Source: CAZFLD01 sp964519835 (GTDB lineage Bacteria > Spirochaetota > Spirochaetia > DSM-27196 > CAZFLD01). From it: a DNA stretch of 40,444 nucleotides. Position 1 is the stretch's first letter, and every line of letters begins with the position of its first letter. Below are positions 24,968 through 33,028 of the stretch, in pieces. The stretch covers positions 1 through 40,444 of the forward strand of contig CAZFLD010000035.1 in NCBI GenBank assembly GCA_964519835.1, read 5' to 3'. Below the pieces are notes generated by a model. That model did not search any database. It saw only the letters and a program-made list of their open reading frames with translations, and had not been told where the DNA came from. The position numbers were made by a program, and so were the translations under genes.

Positions 24968-27900
24968 TGAATCTGAACCGGCGGCGGGACGGGTCGCGCG
25001 CGCCGCAACTCCTACCGGCGCACCAACCCCCGTGGCCTCCGCGACCTTGCCAAAGGATCGCAGGCTCAAGAGGTTGGCCGAAAGGCGTGGATCACCTATG
25101 GCAGCGAGCTCCTGGGTCAGAAGCTCCTTGGCGCGCTGCAGGTCGTCCACCTCTGTTTGAACGCAGTACTCCGAGTCGGCGCAGAGCAGATGCCGAAAAT
25201 AGTGGTACAGGATCAGCTCTCGCCGGGGGAGGATAGGTCCGGCCTGCACGTAGAATGATGCTTCATTGACAAAAAAGGTCGCGTCGGCGTGCCGCGATTC
25301 GGCTATGTACAACTCCGTAAGGCTTGTGAGGATGGAGAATGTGGGATAGTAGGCGGAGTGTCGCAGCCCGATCGACAGGCCCTCGAGTGCACCGGTCTCA
25401 GCCTCCTTATTGTGGCCCAGAATTACGTTCGCGGTGGTTAGTGATCGTAATGTGTCGATGTAGTCGAAGTCGTTTTTTAGTTGAAGTGAGTGGTACTCGG
25501 CCTGCTGTAGGTATTCGCTAAAGCGATGCTCCTCGCCGGCGTAGCGACAGGCCACTGCGGCCGAGGCGTAGATCTGCCCGAGCTGCGCGTGGCTCGCGCC
25601 CGGCTCCTCGACCATGGTCTGGAAGGTCTGTAGCAGCTTCTCGAAGTCACAGATATACCAGTAGCACAAACAGGCAAGCACATAGGTGCTGAGCCGATCG
25701 GAGCCACCGCCCGCCGCCGTAACCGACTCAATCCCCGACACCGCCTCGGTGTAGTTCCCCTGAATAAGACAAACCTCCGCAATTGCTCGAGCGGTATAGT
25801 TGGGGTCGCCGTTCTCCACGTTTTTGAGCGACTCGAGAAGCTCTTCCGCCTCAGCTCGGTTATTGTGAAGCGTTTCTGAAATGGCGAGGATGTGCAGTAC
25901 GTTTTGAACCTTTCCCGCGGAGGCTCCGGACCGGCGAAAGTAAGCCAGCGCTTTTGTGCCGCAAAGGTAGGCCTTATCAAAAGCGTAGGCCTTCATGTTG
26001 TACGCCGTCAGCAGGTGATAGGCAACGGCGGTGTAGGCGATGTTTTTCTCGGAGACGGCAATCTTCAAGACATCCTTGAGAATGGTGTCGGACTCGGCAC
26101 TGTGACCGTTGTTGAACAAGATCGCAGACTTAGTGAAAAGAAGCTTGACAAGCATTTCCTTTGATCCGGCCTGTTCGCCGATGCCCTGCCTAATACGATC
26201 CAGGTAGCGGACATACTCCATGTTGATGTTGCTGTCGGGCGCGTTTTGCAAGGCATCAAATGCCTGGTTGTACTCTTCCGCGCGAGCCAAGTGGTGGAGC
26301 AACCTGAGTGTATTGGGTCGCTCCTGTGTCATCATCAGCTGCGCAACGATGCGATGCAGGATGCGCTTGTTGTAGTTCAACAGCGAGTCGTAGAGGGCGC
26401 GCTTTACCAGGTCGTGCCTAAACAGATACACGTCGCGCTCGTGGACCAAAAGACCCTCTCGCACAAAAAAAGAGATCGCAGCCTCCACAATCCGCGGATC
26501 GCCGTCGGTTTTGGCTTGCATGCTTTTGGCGTCGTCGAGAGAAAAAGAGTGCCGAAACACGGCGAGCTTCTTGAGCAGCTCTCGTAGCACAGGATCGTAG
26601 CCGTCCACCCGCGCGAGCACGATATTTTGGATCGTCGCCGGCAGGCTGGAGTTGTTCTGAGTGGCGCGCGCAAAGCGAACGTACTCGCGGATGTACAGCG
26701 GATTACCCAACCCGTTTGCGAGAATCTCGCCGCCCGGCTCACTTTCCCCCAACTCCGGCCACAGCTCGGCCACGAGCTCGGCGGACTGCGCCTGTGTGAG
26801 GGGTGGAATCTCGATGTGCTCTATCCGCTCGAAGAGGTCCTCGATGACCTGGCTCAGCCGCCGATCGGTCAGCACAAAAAAAGGCTTGTACTCGCTGTTC
26901 TTGATAAAAAACCGGAAAAAGTCGCGGCTCTGGCGGTCCATGTCCGACGCGTTGTCCAGGAAGATCACCGGGGCGTACGGTCCGGGATCCTCGCTTCCAA
27001 TTATGTGCTTGAGGACGATGTACAACACTACAAAGGCACGGCTTTCGGCAAGCCGTCCGCTTCGATTCAATACAAGCTCCGCAAACTCGTCGGCGGTCTT
27101 CTCCTCGATGTTTATGGCGCCGACCAGCCGTCGGCGAATTGTCTCGGGTCCGACAGACCGGTCGATTTCGAGATAGTTTCCCAGCATATCCACCACGACG
27201 GAGAAGTCGGTGCCGCCGTAGCGGCGACCACGTGCGTACAGGATCCGCGTGCGGGAGTCCGGGAACTGCCGGAGCTTGCTCACAAAGTGTCCCACCGTCG
27301 CCGTCTTGCCGATGCCCGCCTCGCCGATTAGCATTACGCCGCCGAGGGTCTTGGCGTCGTGCCGCAGGTAGAGGCGAATCATCTTTTCGATAATCTCGTC
27401 ACGACCGATAAAACGGCCGTCATCACTGAACGGCATGGAATGGCGGCCGGTGACGACGTAGGCGGTAATCGGCTGTTCGAGGCCCTTTACGCGGTACGTT
27501 TGTCCGGGCGCGAACACAAAATCGGATTCGGCTTGCTCCTTGGTCGAGGCGGAAACAAGTATCCCGTTTACCGGAGCTTCGGATTCCAGGCGCGCGGCGA
27601 CACTCATGGTGTGACCGGTCACCACCTCGAACTCCCCGCGACGGCCGGTAGTAATAAGCCCCGTGTTGATTCCCGTTCGAAAGGAGAGGCTCAGGCCCCT
27701 TGGAGACAGGGTGGCGTTGATGGCCAAGACTTCGCGGAGGAAGTCCTGCGCCGCAGTGATAGCCCGGCTCGGGTCGTCTTCGTGCAGGGTCGGAACGCCA
27801 AAGACCGCCACTAACGCGTCGCCAATGTACTTCTCCACAGTGCCGCCGTGTTCTTGGACCACCGACTCGAAGGCGCCGTAGATGGTGTTCATGACTCCGT

Positions 27901-28012
27901 CCATTTCCTCGGGGTCTAGTCTTTCTGAAAGGCTGGAAAAGTCCTTCATGTCCGAGAAGAGGACGGTTACGGTCCGGCGTTCGCCGGACTTGAGATTCTC
28001 CTGGTCGTTCAA
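24959..28012 (-). CDS. Class III nucleotidyl cyclase-domain protein with AAA/STAND ATPase and TPR-like repeats
   Basis: A 1017-residue cytoplasmic signalling protein. Residues 10-190 are a class III cyclase domain with both metal aspartates (Asp21 in LFSDMKDF, Asp65 in GDALVAVFG) and the adenine-type Lys61. Residues about 200-460 are a STAND/AAA ATPase with Walker A GEAGIGKT (230-237) and a VIFLDN Walker B strand. The rest is helical repeats of TPR type, as in the predicted ATPase COG3899. Against the usual pattern, the transition-state Asn of the cyclase motif is Ser137 (HTMSVAAR), though Arg141 is kept. The TTG start at 28012 overlaps the stop of the upstream gene (TTGA at 28009-28012), so the two are translationally coupled. 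A cNMP-binding protein gene follows. Confidence 0.88.
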   Translation of the reverse strand: MNDQENLKSGERRTVTVLFSDMKDFSSLSERLDPEEMDGVMNTIYGAFESVVQEHGGTVEKYIGDALVAVFGVPTLHEDDPSRAITAAQDFLREVLAINATLSPRGLSLSFRTGINTGLITTGRRGEFEVVTGHTMSVAARLESEAPVNGILVSASTKEQAESDFVFAPGQTYRVKGLEQPITAYVVTGRHSMPFSDDGRFIGRDEIIEKMIRLYLRHDAKTLGGVMLIGEAGIGKTATVGHFVSKLRQFPDSRTRILYARGRRYGGTDFSVVVDMLGNYLEIDRSVGPETIRRRLVGAINIEEKTADEFAELVLNRSGRLAESRAFVVLYIVLKHIIGSEDPGPYAPVIFLDNASDMDRQSRDFFRFFIKNSEYKPFFVLTDRRLSQVIEDLFERIEHIEIPPLTQAQSAELVAELWPELGESEPGGEILANGLGNPLYIREYVRFARATQNNSSLPATIQNIVLARVDGYDPVLRELLKKLAVFRHSFSLDDAKSMQAKTDGDPRIVEAAISFFVREGLLVHERDVYLFRHDLVKRALYDSLLNYNKRILHRIVAQLMMTQERPNTLRLLHHLARAEEYNQAFDALQNAPDSNINMEYVRYLDRIRQGIGEQAGSKEMLVKLLFTKSAILFNNGHSAESDTILKDVLKIAVSEKNIAYTAVAYHLLTAYNMKAYAFDKAYLCGTKALAYFRRSGASAGKVQNVLHILAISETLHNNRAEAEELLESLKNVENGDPNYTARAIAEVCLIQGNYTEAVSGIESVTAAGGGSDRLSTYVLACLCYWYICDFEKLLQTFQTMVEEPGASHAQLGQIYASAAVACRYAGEEHRFSEYLQQAEYHSLQLKNDFDYIDTLRSLTTANVILGHNKEAETGALEGLSIGLRHSAYYPTFSILTSLTELYIAESRHADATFFVNEASFYVQAGPILPRRELILYHYFRHLLCADSEYCVQTEVDDLQRAKELLTQELAAIGDPRLSANLLSLRSFGKVAEATGVGAPVGVAARATRPAAGSDSLT

Positions 28013-28584
28013 AATAGCCGTTCGAGCTCGAGTCTCACCTGATCGATTACTCCACGATACTGCTGTTGCAGCTGCTGGAGGTTCCGGTTTAGGGCAGTCG
28101 CAAATTCAGGGTGTGTTGTTGGATCAATACGACGACCGGAGGATCTGCCGGCCTGCTCCTCCTGTGCCTGCATCGCCTGGGTAAAGCGCTCGCGCAGCGT
28201 CTCAATAAGGTTTTGCCTGTCCTCCAAGTACCGCTGCATGTACTCCTTGAGCTGCTGAAAGAGCTGGGTGACCGTTCGTCGATCCTTGGTGATCTTTGCG
28301 AGCGCTTCCTCTACGTGGTCGTAGCCGGAAAGATCCTCTTCCGTTTGCGGCAGGGACAGGTTTGCGAGCGCCACGTCAAAAAATCCCTTCCGCACTGTTT
28401 GCCGATGCTTCCTTTCGATCTTGTCGATCTCACGGGGGACATCGAGTTTTGGCTCCTCGCGCAGACGAGAGAAGAGGCGCTTTCCCCTGTCTTCCATCTC
28501 CCTGCGGACAAGACCTTCTTTGTCGCTTTGCACATCGCGCGTCTTTTCCAAAGCAATCTCGAGCGCGCTTTTGATCTCACCCAT
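28009..28584 (-). CDS. Coiled-coil protein coupled to the cyclase-ATPase
   Basis: A 191-residue, charged, mostly helical protein with no signal or TM segment. Coiled-coil-like stretches lie at about 5-70 and 100-190 (TQLFQQLKEYMQRYLE, LNRNLQQLQQQYRG). I do not recognise a family. Its stop codon overlaps the TTG start of the cyclase-ATPase, so the proteins are made together and may bind each other. The ATG at 28584 is set by a GAAGGAG site eight bases upstream; an upstream in-frame start would add about 31 Arg/Gly-rich residues translated from the GC-rich leader. Confidence 0.7.
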   Translation of the reverse strand: MGEIKSALEIALEKTRDVQSDKEGLVRREMEDRGKRLFSRLREEPKLDVPREIDKIERKHRQTVRKGFFDVALANLSLPQTEEDLSGYDHVEEALAKITKDRRTVTQLFQQLKEYMQRYLEDRQNLIETLRERFTQAMQAQEEQAGRSSGRRIDPTTHPEFATALNRNLQQLQQQYRGVIDQVRLELERLF

Positions 28585-28680
28585 CTGCTGTCTCCTTCTC
28601 AGTGTGCCGCGCCCCCGGCAAAGGGGGCCAATCGCTCCGGGGGCCCTCCGGGACCGCGGGGCCGCCGTTGCCCCCACAAA

Positions 28681-28709
28681 AATGTAGCCGAATCAGCGGC
28701 CCAAATCAA
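28681..28709 (-). promoter_or_regulatory. Promoter of the coiled-coil/cyclase-ATPase operon
   Basis: On the minus strand TTGATT (28704-28709), 17 bases, TACATT (28681-28686). The -35 box lies in the last codons of the folate cyclo-ligase gene. It predicts a leader of about 90 bases that is very GC-rich and can form hairpins (28590-28670). Confidence 0.55.
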
Positions 28710-29352
28710 CGACCGTCACGCCCTCCTCCGTTGCGATCGCGGCGACAGGTCTGTCGTGGGACTCGGTTGGAACCTCGTCAACAATCTGGCGGGCGTACGC
28801 GATGCCGATGCTAAAAAGGGTAGGGCAGTCGGTGAGAAGCCGGTCGTAGTGTCCCCCGCCACGCCCGAGACGACCGCCGGACCTGGTGAACGCGCGACCG
28901 GGCACGAGGACACAAACCGCCTGCGCAGGGTCGACCGCCCGGCCGGCCGACGTGACGTAGAATTTCAGGGCATCACCTACCACGTATATCACTTGGGGAA
29001 ACGCGAGACTAACTCCTCTCTGCTCAAGAGCATGGTGGACGGGCTTTGTGTTGATCTCGTCGCCGTAGGACTCGAACGAGAGAACAAGGTCGCCCGCTTT
29101 CAAGGGGCGTGCGAGTCGCCCGCCTGTAGCCGCTGGACCGGAGCCTCCGCCATCGGGTCCGCGGTGCCCGCCGGCGGCGGATTGTCGGCTACGCTCGTTT
29201 GCAGGCGTTGCACTCGAGGTCAGGAAGGCGATTAGGGCGGCGGCCATGGCGTTCGAGGCCTCGTGGCGCTTGTTCTTGTCTACACTTCGGGTTAGCCTCT
29301 TCATCGCCGCGCGAAGTCGCAGCTTTTTGCTGTCTATCTCTCGCTTGTTCAC
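28693..29352 (-). CDS. 5-formyltetrahydrofolate cyclo-ligase
   Basis: ATP-dependent conversion of 5-formyl-THF to 5,10-methenyl-THF. The 219-residue protein has the N-terminal KKLRLRAAM helix and the strong signature VPGRAFTRSGGRLGRGGGHYD (split over 150-170), where the Gly-rich loop and His/Tyr-Asp bind substrate. Residues about 46-84 are a Gly/Ala/Pro-rich insertion not found in typical members, which makes it longer than the usual 180-200 aa. I chose the GTG at 29352, which begins the conserved N-terminal helix and lies 7 bases after a -10 box. In-frame starts farther upstream (to 29421) would lie before the predicted transcript start. It is divergent from the ThuA-like gene. Confidence 0.88.
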   Translation of the reverse strand: MNKREIDSKKLRLRAAMKRLTRSVDKNKRHEASNAMAAALIAFLTSSATPANERSRQSAAGGHRGPDGGGSGPAATGGRLARPLKAGDLVLSFESYGDEINTKPVHHALEQRGVSLAFPQVIYVVGDALKFYVTSAGRAVDPAQAVCVLVPGRAFTRSGGRLGRGGGHYDRLLTDCPTLFSIGIAYARQIVDEVPTESHDRPVAAIATEEGVTVVDLGR

Positions 29353-29359
29353 ACAACCG

Positions 29360-29388
29360 ATGGTAGCCCACGCGGACTTGCTCACCAA
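29360..29388 (-). promoter_or_regulatory. Promoter of the folate cyclo-ligase gene (leaderless)
   Basis: On the minus strand TTGGTG (29383-29388), 17 bases, TACCAT (29360-29365), then 7 bases to the GTG at 29352. Confidence 0.55.
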
Positions 29389-29407
29389 CTGCCCAAAAGC
29401 GTAGGAT
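29378..29407 (+). promoter_or_regulatory. Candidate promoter of the ThuA-like gene
   Basis: TTGCTC (29378-29383), 18 bases, TAGGAT (29402-29407). It predicts a start near 29414 and a leader of about 90 bases containing the inverted repeat at 29428-29456. The -35 region touches that of the divergent cyclo-ligase gene. Confidence 0.45.
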
Positions 29408-29427
29408 GCCCTCGTAGTCACAATGCG

Positions 29428-29456
29428 CTCGAAGCGCTCCGGCGTGGCGCTTCGAG
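29428..29456 (+). repeat. 10-bp inverted repeat in the ThuA-like gene leader
   Basis: CTCGAAGCGC (29428-29437) and GCGCTTCGAG (29447-29456) are perfect arms around a 9-base spacer. It lies 14 bases after the predicted transcript start. It could be an operator or an RNA hairpin. Confidence 0.75.
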
Positions 29457-29503
29457 GTCCCCAAGGCGACTTCGATCCCCACCATTTCTAACGAGGAGCA
29501 ACA

Positions 29504-30232
29504 ATGATTCGTGTAACGGTCTGGAACGAGTTCCAGCACGAAAAGATGGACAAGAGCGTCAAACAGATCTATCCCGACGGCATGCACGAGGTGATCGCGG
29601 GTCATCTCCGGCACTCTTCCGATATGGATGTGCGCACCGCCACCCTGGAAGAGCCCGAGCATGGGCTGGCACAGGATGTCCTCGATTCTACCGACGTGCT
29701 GACGTGGTGGGGTCATCGGGCCCATCACGAGGTCTCGGATGAGGTGGCGGCGCGTGTCCACCAGCGGGTGCTCTCCGGTATGGGCTTTTTGGCACTCCAT
29801 TCAGCGCATTTTTCTAAGCCCTTTCGCCTGCTTATGGGTACCAACTGCTCTTTGAAGTGGCGGGGCATCGGTGAGCGCGAGCGTATCTGGAACATCGCGC
29901 CGGGCCACCCCATTACGCAGGGTGTGGGCGAGTATTTTGAGCTTCCGAAGATCGAGATGTATGGAGAGCGATTCGACATTCCCGAGCCCGACAAGCTCGT
30001 CTTTATCTCCTGGTTCCAGGGCGGAGAGGTGTTCCGAAGCGGCTGCACCTGGGATCGCGGTAACGGCAAGGTCTTCTACTTCCGGCCCGGTGACCAGGAG
30101 TTTCCCGTCTACCACGACGCGACCGTACTCAAGGTCATAGAAAACGCGGTCCGCTGGGCGGCTCCGCTTGTTACCCAGCCCACGGAGGCCTGTCCTCGGG
30201 CAGATGCTTTAGAAAACATGTCGGGGGCGTGA
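29504..30232 (+). CDS. ThuA-domain protein (trehalose utilisation family)
   Basis: A 242-residue cytoplasmic protein of the ThuA/glutamine-amidotransferase-like fold. Diagnostic segments are TVWNEFQHEK at the start, DVLTWWGHRAHHEV, FLALHSAHFSKPFRLLMGT, HPITQGVGEYFELPKIEMYG, and GCTWDRGNGKVFYFRPGDQ. ThuA proteins are linked to trehalose or sucrose metabolism in rhizobia and to sugar oxidation by neighbouring dehydrogenases, but their chemistry is not settled. No sugar transporter or dehydrogenase gene is adjacent here. The ATG has a clear GAGGAG site. The inverted repeat in its leader suggests separate control. Confidence 0.85.
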   Translation: MIRVTVWNEFQHEKMDKSVKQIYPDGMHEVIAGHLRHSSDMDVRTATLEEPEHGLAQDVLDSTDVLTWWGHRAHHEVSDEVAARVHQRVLSGMGFLALHSAHFSKPFRLLMGTNCSLKWRGIGERERIWNIAPGHPITQGVGEYFELPKIEMYGERFDIPEPDKLVFISWFQGGEVFRSGCTWDRGNGKVFYFRPGDQEFPVYHDATVLKVIENAVRWAAPLVTQPTEACPRADALENMSGA

Positions 30233-30318
30233 TACGCTCCACCCCTGTGCATGGGAGACGGGAACGGGCTTTGTTTCCGGCGGCGGTTGGCGCGGACGGC
30301 ATTGTGCCGTGCACCGAC

Positions 30319-30347
30319 TTGACGGCGCTCTGCCATGCGCCTAGAGT
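30319..30347 (+). promoter_or_regulatory. Strong promoter of fabF
   Basis: TTGACG (30319-30324), 17 bases, TAGAGT (30342-30347). The leader is about 12 bases and includes a GCGGAG ribosome site. Confidence 0.7.
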
Positions 30348-30365
30348 TGGGCGCGGAGATTCGAC

Positions 30366-31622
30366 ATGAGACGTATTGTAGTTACCGGTATGGGCGCCGT
30401 CTCTCCTTTGGGGGTGGGGCTAAAGCATAATTGGGAGGCCCTGCTCGCAGGGCGATCGGGTGTAGTAGGAGTAGATCGCTTTGACGTGTCCGACCTCCCG
30501 TCCCGTATTGCCGGCTTTGTGCCCAGGGGACACGCGGAACACGAGTATGATCCCGATCGATTCTTTGGGAAGAAAACCCAAGCACGCAATGACGAGTTTA
30601 TCCTGTTCGGATTGGTTGCGGCCAAAGAGGCTCTAAACGACGCCGGGTGGACACCGGAGACCGACGAGGACAAAGATGCCACGTCGGTGATCATTGGCTC
30701 GGGGGTGGGCGGCTTTGGTGGGATCGAAGAGGGGCGGGTAGCCCTGGACGCCCGCGGCCCGCGGGCGGTATCGCCGTTTTTTATACCTTCTATTCTGATC
30801 AACCTCGCCGGCGCGCAGGTCGGCCTTGAATACGACCTGCGGGGCTCGAACTATTCCGTCGTAAGCGCTTGCGCAACCGGAGCCGAGGCCGTGGCGTGCG
30901 CGGCTCGGTCGATTCTCCTCGATGAAGCCGACGTAGTATTGGCCGGCGGGACCGACGCTTCCGTCGACAGGCTCACGATGGCCGGCTTTGCTCAGGCGCG
31001 ATCGTTATCGACGGGGTATAACAACACGCCGGCGGAGGCTTCTCGCCCCTTCGACATCAAACGCGACGGATTTGTGATGGCCGAAGGCGCCGGAGTCTTG
31101 GTGTTGGAGGAGTACGAGCACGCCAAGCGTCGCGGCGCCGACATCTACGCCGAGCTTGCAGGGTACTGTTCCACGAGCGATGCGTTTCACATTACCGCCA
31201 CGTCGCCCGACGGAGCCGGAGAGTCGAAGTCGCTGCGAAAGAGCCTTGATCGTGCGCGTATCAATCCGGAGGACGTCGACTACTTAAATGCCCACGCCAC
31301 GAGCACGCCGATTGGTGACCGGGGCGAGCTTGCGGCGGTACGGGCCCTCTTTGGGCAGAAACCAAGGCTCGCGGTTTCCTCCACCAAATCCGCCACCGGC
31401 CACACCCTCGGCGCAGCCGGCGCCTTGGAGGCCATCTACACCGTCATGGCGGTCCGCAACAACGTGTTGCCGCCCACGCTTAACCTGGAGTCTGTGGAGT
31501 CGGGCTACGAGGACCTCAATCTAGTGCCAAAAGAGGCTCAGGAGCGTAAGGTAAACGTGGCACTTTCAAATGCCTTTGGGTTTGGCAGCACCAAGGCGAG
31601 CCTTGTGTTCAAAAAGATGTAG
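30366..31622 (+). CDS. fabF: Beta-ketoacyl-ACP synthase II
   Basis: Condensing enzyme of fatty-acid elongation in the cytoplasm. The 418-residue protein has the Cys-His-His triad: Cys169 in SACATGAE, His310 in NAHATSTP and His346 in KSATGHTLGAAG, with Lys341. RPFD, the ITATSPDG loop and the end AFGFGSTKASLVF match FabF. It is a stand-alone gene with its own promoter; no fabD, fabG or acpP is adjacent. It converges on a second ketoacyl synthase gene only 23 bases beyond its stop. Confidence 0.93.
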   Translation: MRRIVVTGMGAVSPLGVGLKHNWEALLAGRSGVVGVDRFDVSDLPSRIAGFVPRGHAEHEYDPDRFFGKKTQARNDEFILFGLVAAKEALNDAGWTPETDEDKDATSVIIGSGVGGFGGIEEGRVALDARGPRAVSPFFIPSILINLAGAQVGLEYDLRGSNYSVVSACATGAEAVACAARSILLDEADVVLAGGTDASVDRLTMAGFAQARSLSTGYNNTPAEASRPFDIKRDGFVMAEGAGVLVLEEYEHAKRRGADIYAELAGYCSTSDAFHITATSPDGAGESKSLRKSLDRARINPEDVDYLNAHATSTPIGDRGELAAVRALFGQKPRLAVSSTKSATGHTLGAAGALEAIYTVMAVRNNVLPPTLNLESVESGYEDLNLVPKEAQERKVNVALSNAFGFGSTKASLVFKKM

Positions 31623-31645
31623 CCCGCGCGCCGAACGATCCGTGC

Positions 31646-32887
31646 CTACACGCGGCTGAGGATTACCGAAGCGTTTTGCCCGCCGAAACCGAATCCGTTT
31701 GACATAATGTGCTTGATCGAGCCGTCCTCTGCCGCAACCGGTGTTATTCGAACGTCGATCGCCGGATCCATGTTTGGGCAGTTGATGGTGGGGTGCACGA
31801 TGTTTTTCTCAAAGGCCAAAAGCGCCGCGATTGCCTCCACGGCACCGGTGGCACCGATGAGGTGACCGGTCATCGACTTGGTCGATTGCACCCAGGGCTT
31901 GTGATCGCCGAATAGCTCCGCTATTGCGCGGGACTCGGCAATGTCTCCGGCCACGGTGGCGGTAGCGTGAGCGTTTATCAGGCCGACCTCGGCGGGAGTC
32001 ACTCCCGCCATCGCCATGGCGTTCCGCATGGACCGCGTGATGCCTTCCGCAGAGGGGTCGGGCGCCACAAAGTCGTAGGCGTCGGCGCTGCAGCCGAATC
32101 CGGTTAGGGCGGCGTAAATCTTGGCGCCGCGCGCTTCGGCCCGCTCGCGGGTTTCGAGGACAAGCGCTCCGGCGCCCTCTCCCATGACAAAGCCGTTCCT
32201 GTCGCGATCAAATGGCCTGCTCGCCTCCGAAGGGTTGTCCGTCCAACCCGACGCAAGGGCGCCGATGTTCCCAAATGCGGCGATACTCACCTTTGTTGCC
32301 ACCGCCTCCGCACCACCGGCGACAATCGCGTCGCAGAGGCCCGCTTCGAGCATGAGCTTTGCCATGCCCATGCTGTGGTTGCTCGACGCGCATGCCGAAG
32401 TCACGGAGAAGTTGGGGCCTTTGAAACCGTACTTGATTGCGACAAACGCGGAACCCGTATTGGGAATACAGCCGACGACGTAGTAGGGCGGCGCGGTATG
32501 CATGCCTCGAGAATAAATGGGTGGAATAACACGTTCGTGGGAGCCGAGGCCTCCTTCGGCGGTGCCGATCAGAACGCCGATGCGCTCCTTTTCCTCGGCA
32601 TCGGCGATCTCGGCGTCCGCTACCGCCTCGCGAGCGGCGATAAAGGAGTGGATTATATACCGATCGAAGCGGCGAACTTCCTTTTTTGCCAGACCAACCG
32701 TGGCGGGCTCCGGGAGATCGATCTCCGCCCCCACCTGTACCGGGTAGTCGCCAACATCGATATTCTGAAAGCGCCGGAAACCGGCTTTGCCGGCGATAAG
32801 ATTGTCCCAGAACTCAGGAACTGAGCTGCCAAGTGCGTTTATGGTGCCGATGCCGGTCACAACGGGGGTGCGCGCGCCGTAGTTCAT
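31646..32887 (-). CDS. Second beta-ketoacyl-ACP synthase (FabF/FabB-type)
   Basis: A 413-residue thiolase-fold condensing enzyme with Cys166 in TSACASSNH, His307 in NAHATATV and His342 in KSMTGHLIGATG, so the active site is intact. It differs from the FabF next door in its acyl-pocket segments (TAPPYYVVGCIPNTGSAF in place of SPFFIPSILINLAGAQ). It may handle a different chain length or serve another acyl-ACP pathway (inference). The ATG has an AAGGAGAG site and a good promoter. It converges on fabF. Confidence 0.92.
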   Translation of the reverse strand: MNYGARTPVVTGIGTINALGSSVPEFWDNLIAGKAGFRRFQNIDVGDYPVQVGAEIDLPEPATVGLAKKEVRRFDRYIIHSFIAAREAVADAEIADAEEKERIGVLIGTAEGGLGSHERVIPPIYSRGMHTAPPYYVVGCIPNTGSAFVAIKYGFKGPNFSVTSACASSNHSMGMAKLMLEAGLCDAIVAGGAEAVATKVSIAAFGNIGALASGWTDNPSEASRPFDRDRNGFVMGEGAGALVLETRERAEARGAKIYAALTGFGCSADAYDFVAPDPSAEGITRSMRNAMAMAGVTPAEVGLINAHATATVAGDIAESRAIAELFGDHKPWVQSTKSMTGHLIGATGAVEAIAALLAFEKNIVHPTINCPNMDPAIDVRITPVAAEDGSIKHIMSNGFGFGGQNASVILSRV

Positions 32888-32914
32888 AATCTCTCCTTGA
32901 GTAATTGAAGCTGC

Positions 32915-32944
32915 ATCTTAACCGTGGCTGAGCCATAGGTCCAA
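32915..32944 (-). promoter_or_regulatory. Promoter of the second ketoacyl synthase gene
   Basis: On the minus strand TTGGAC (32939-32944), 18 bases, TAAGAT (32915-32920). The leader is about 21 bases and contains the ribosome site. Confidence 0.6.
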
Positions 32945-32965
32945 TAGGTGTGCATTGCGGGCTGC

Positions 32966-32995
32966 CGCCGCCAACCGTTCCGCCGCCAACCGTTC
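32966..32995. repeat. 15-bp perfect tandem duplication
   Basis: CGCCGCCAACCGTTC occurs twice with no gap (32966-32980 and 32981-32995), in the short gap between the diguanylate cyclase gene and the synthase promoter. It looks like a recent slippage duplication. Confidence 0.85.
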
Positions 32996-33028
32996 CGGCG
33001 AGAGAGCTTGTGTATTGCTACGGGCTGT

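Noticed and set aside
26627..27814. Long plus-strand open frames opposite the cyclase-ATPase
   Set aside because: They mirror the codon bias of the real gene and encode Arg/Ser-rich sequences with no domain.
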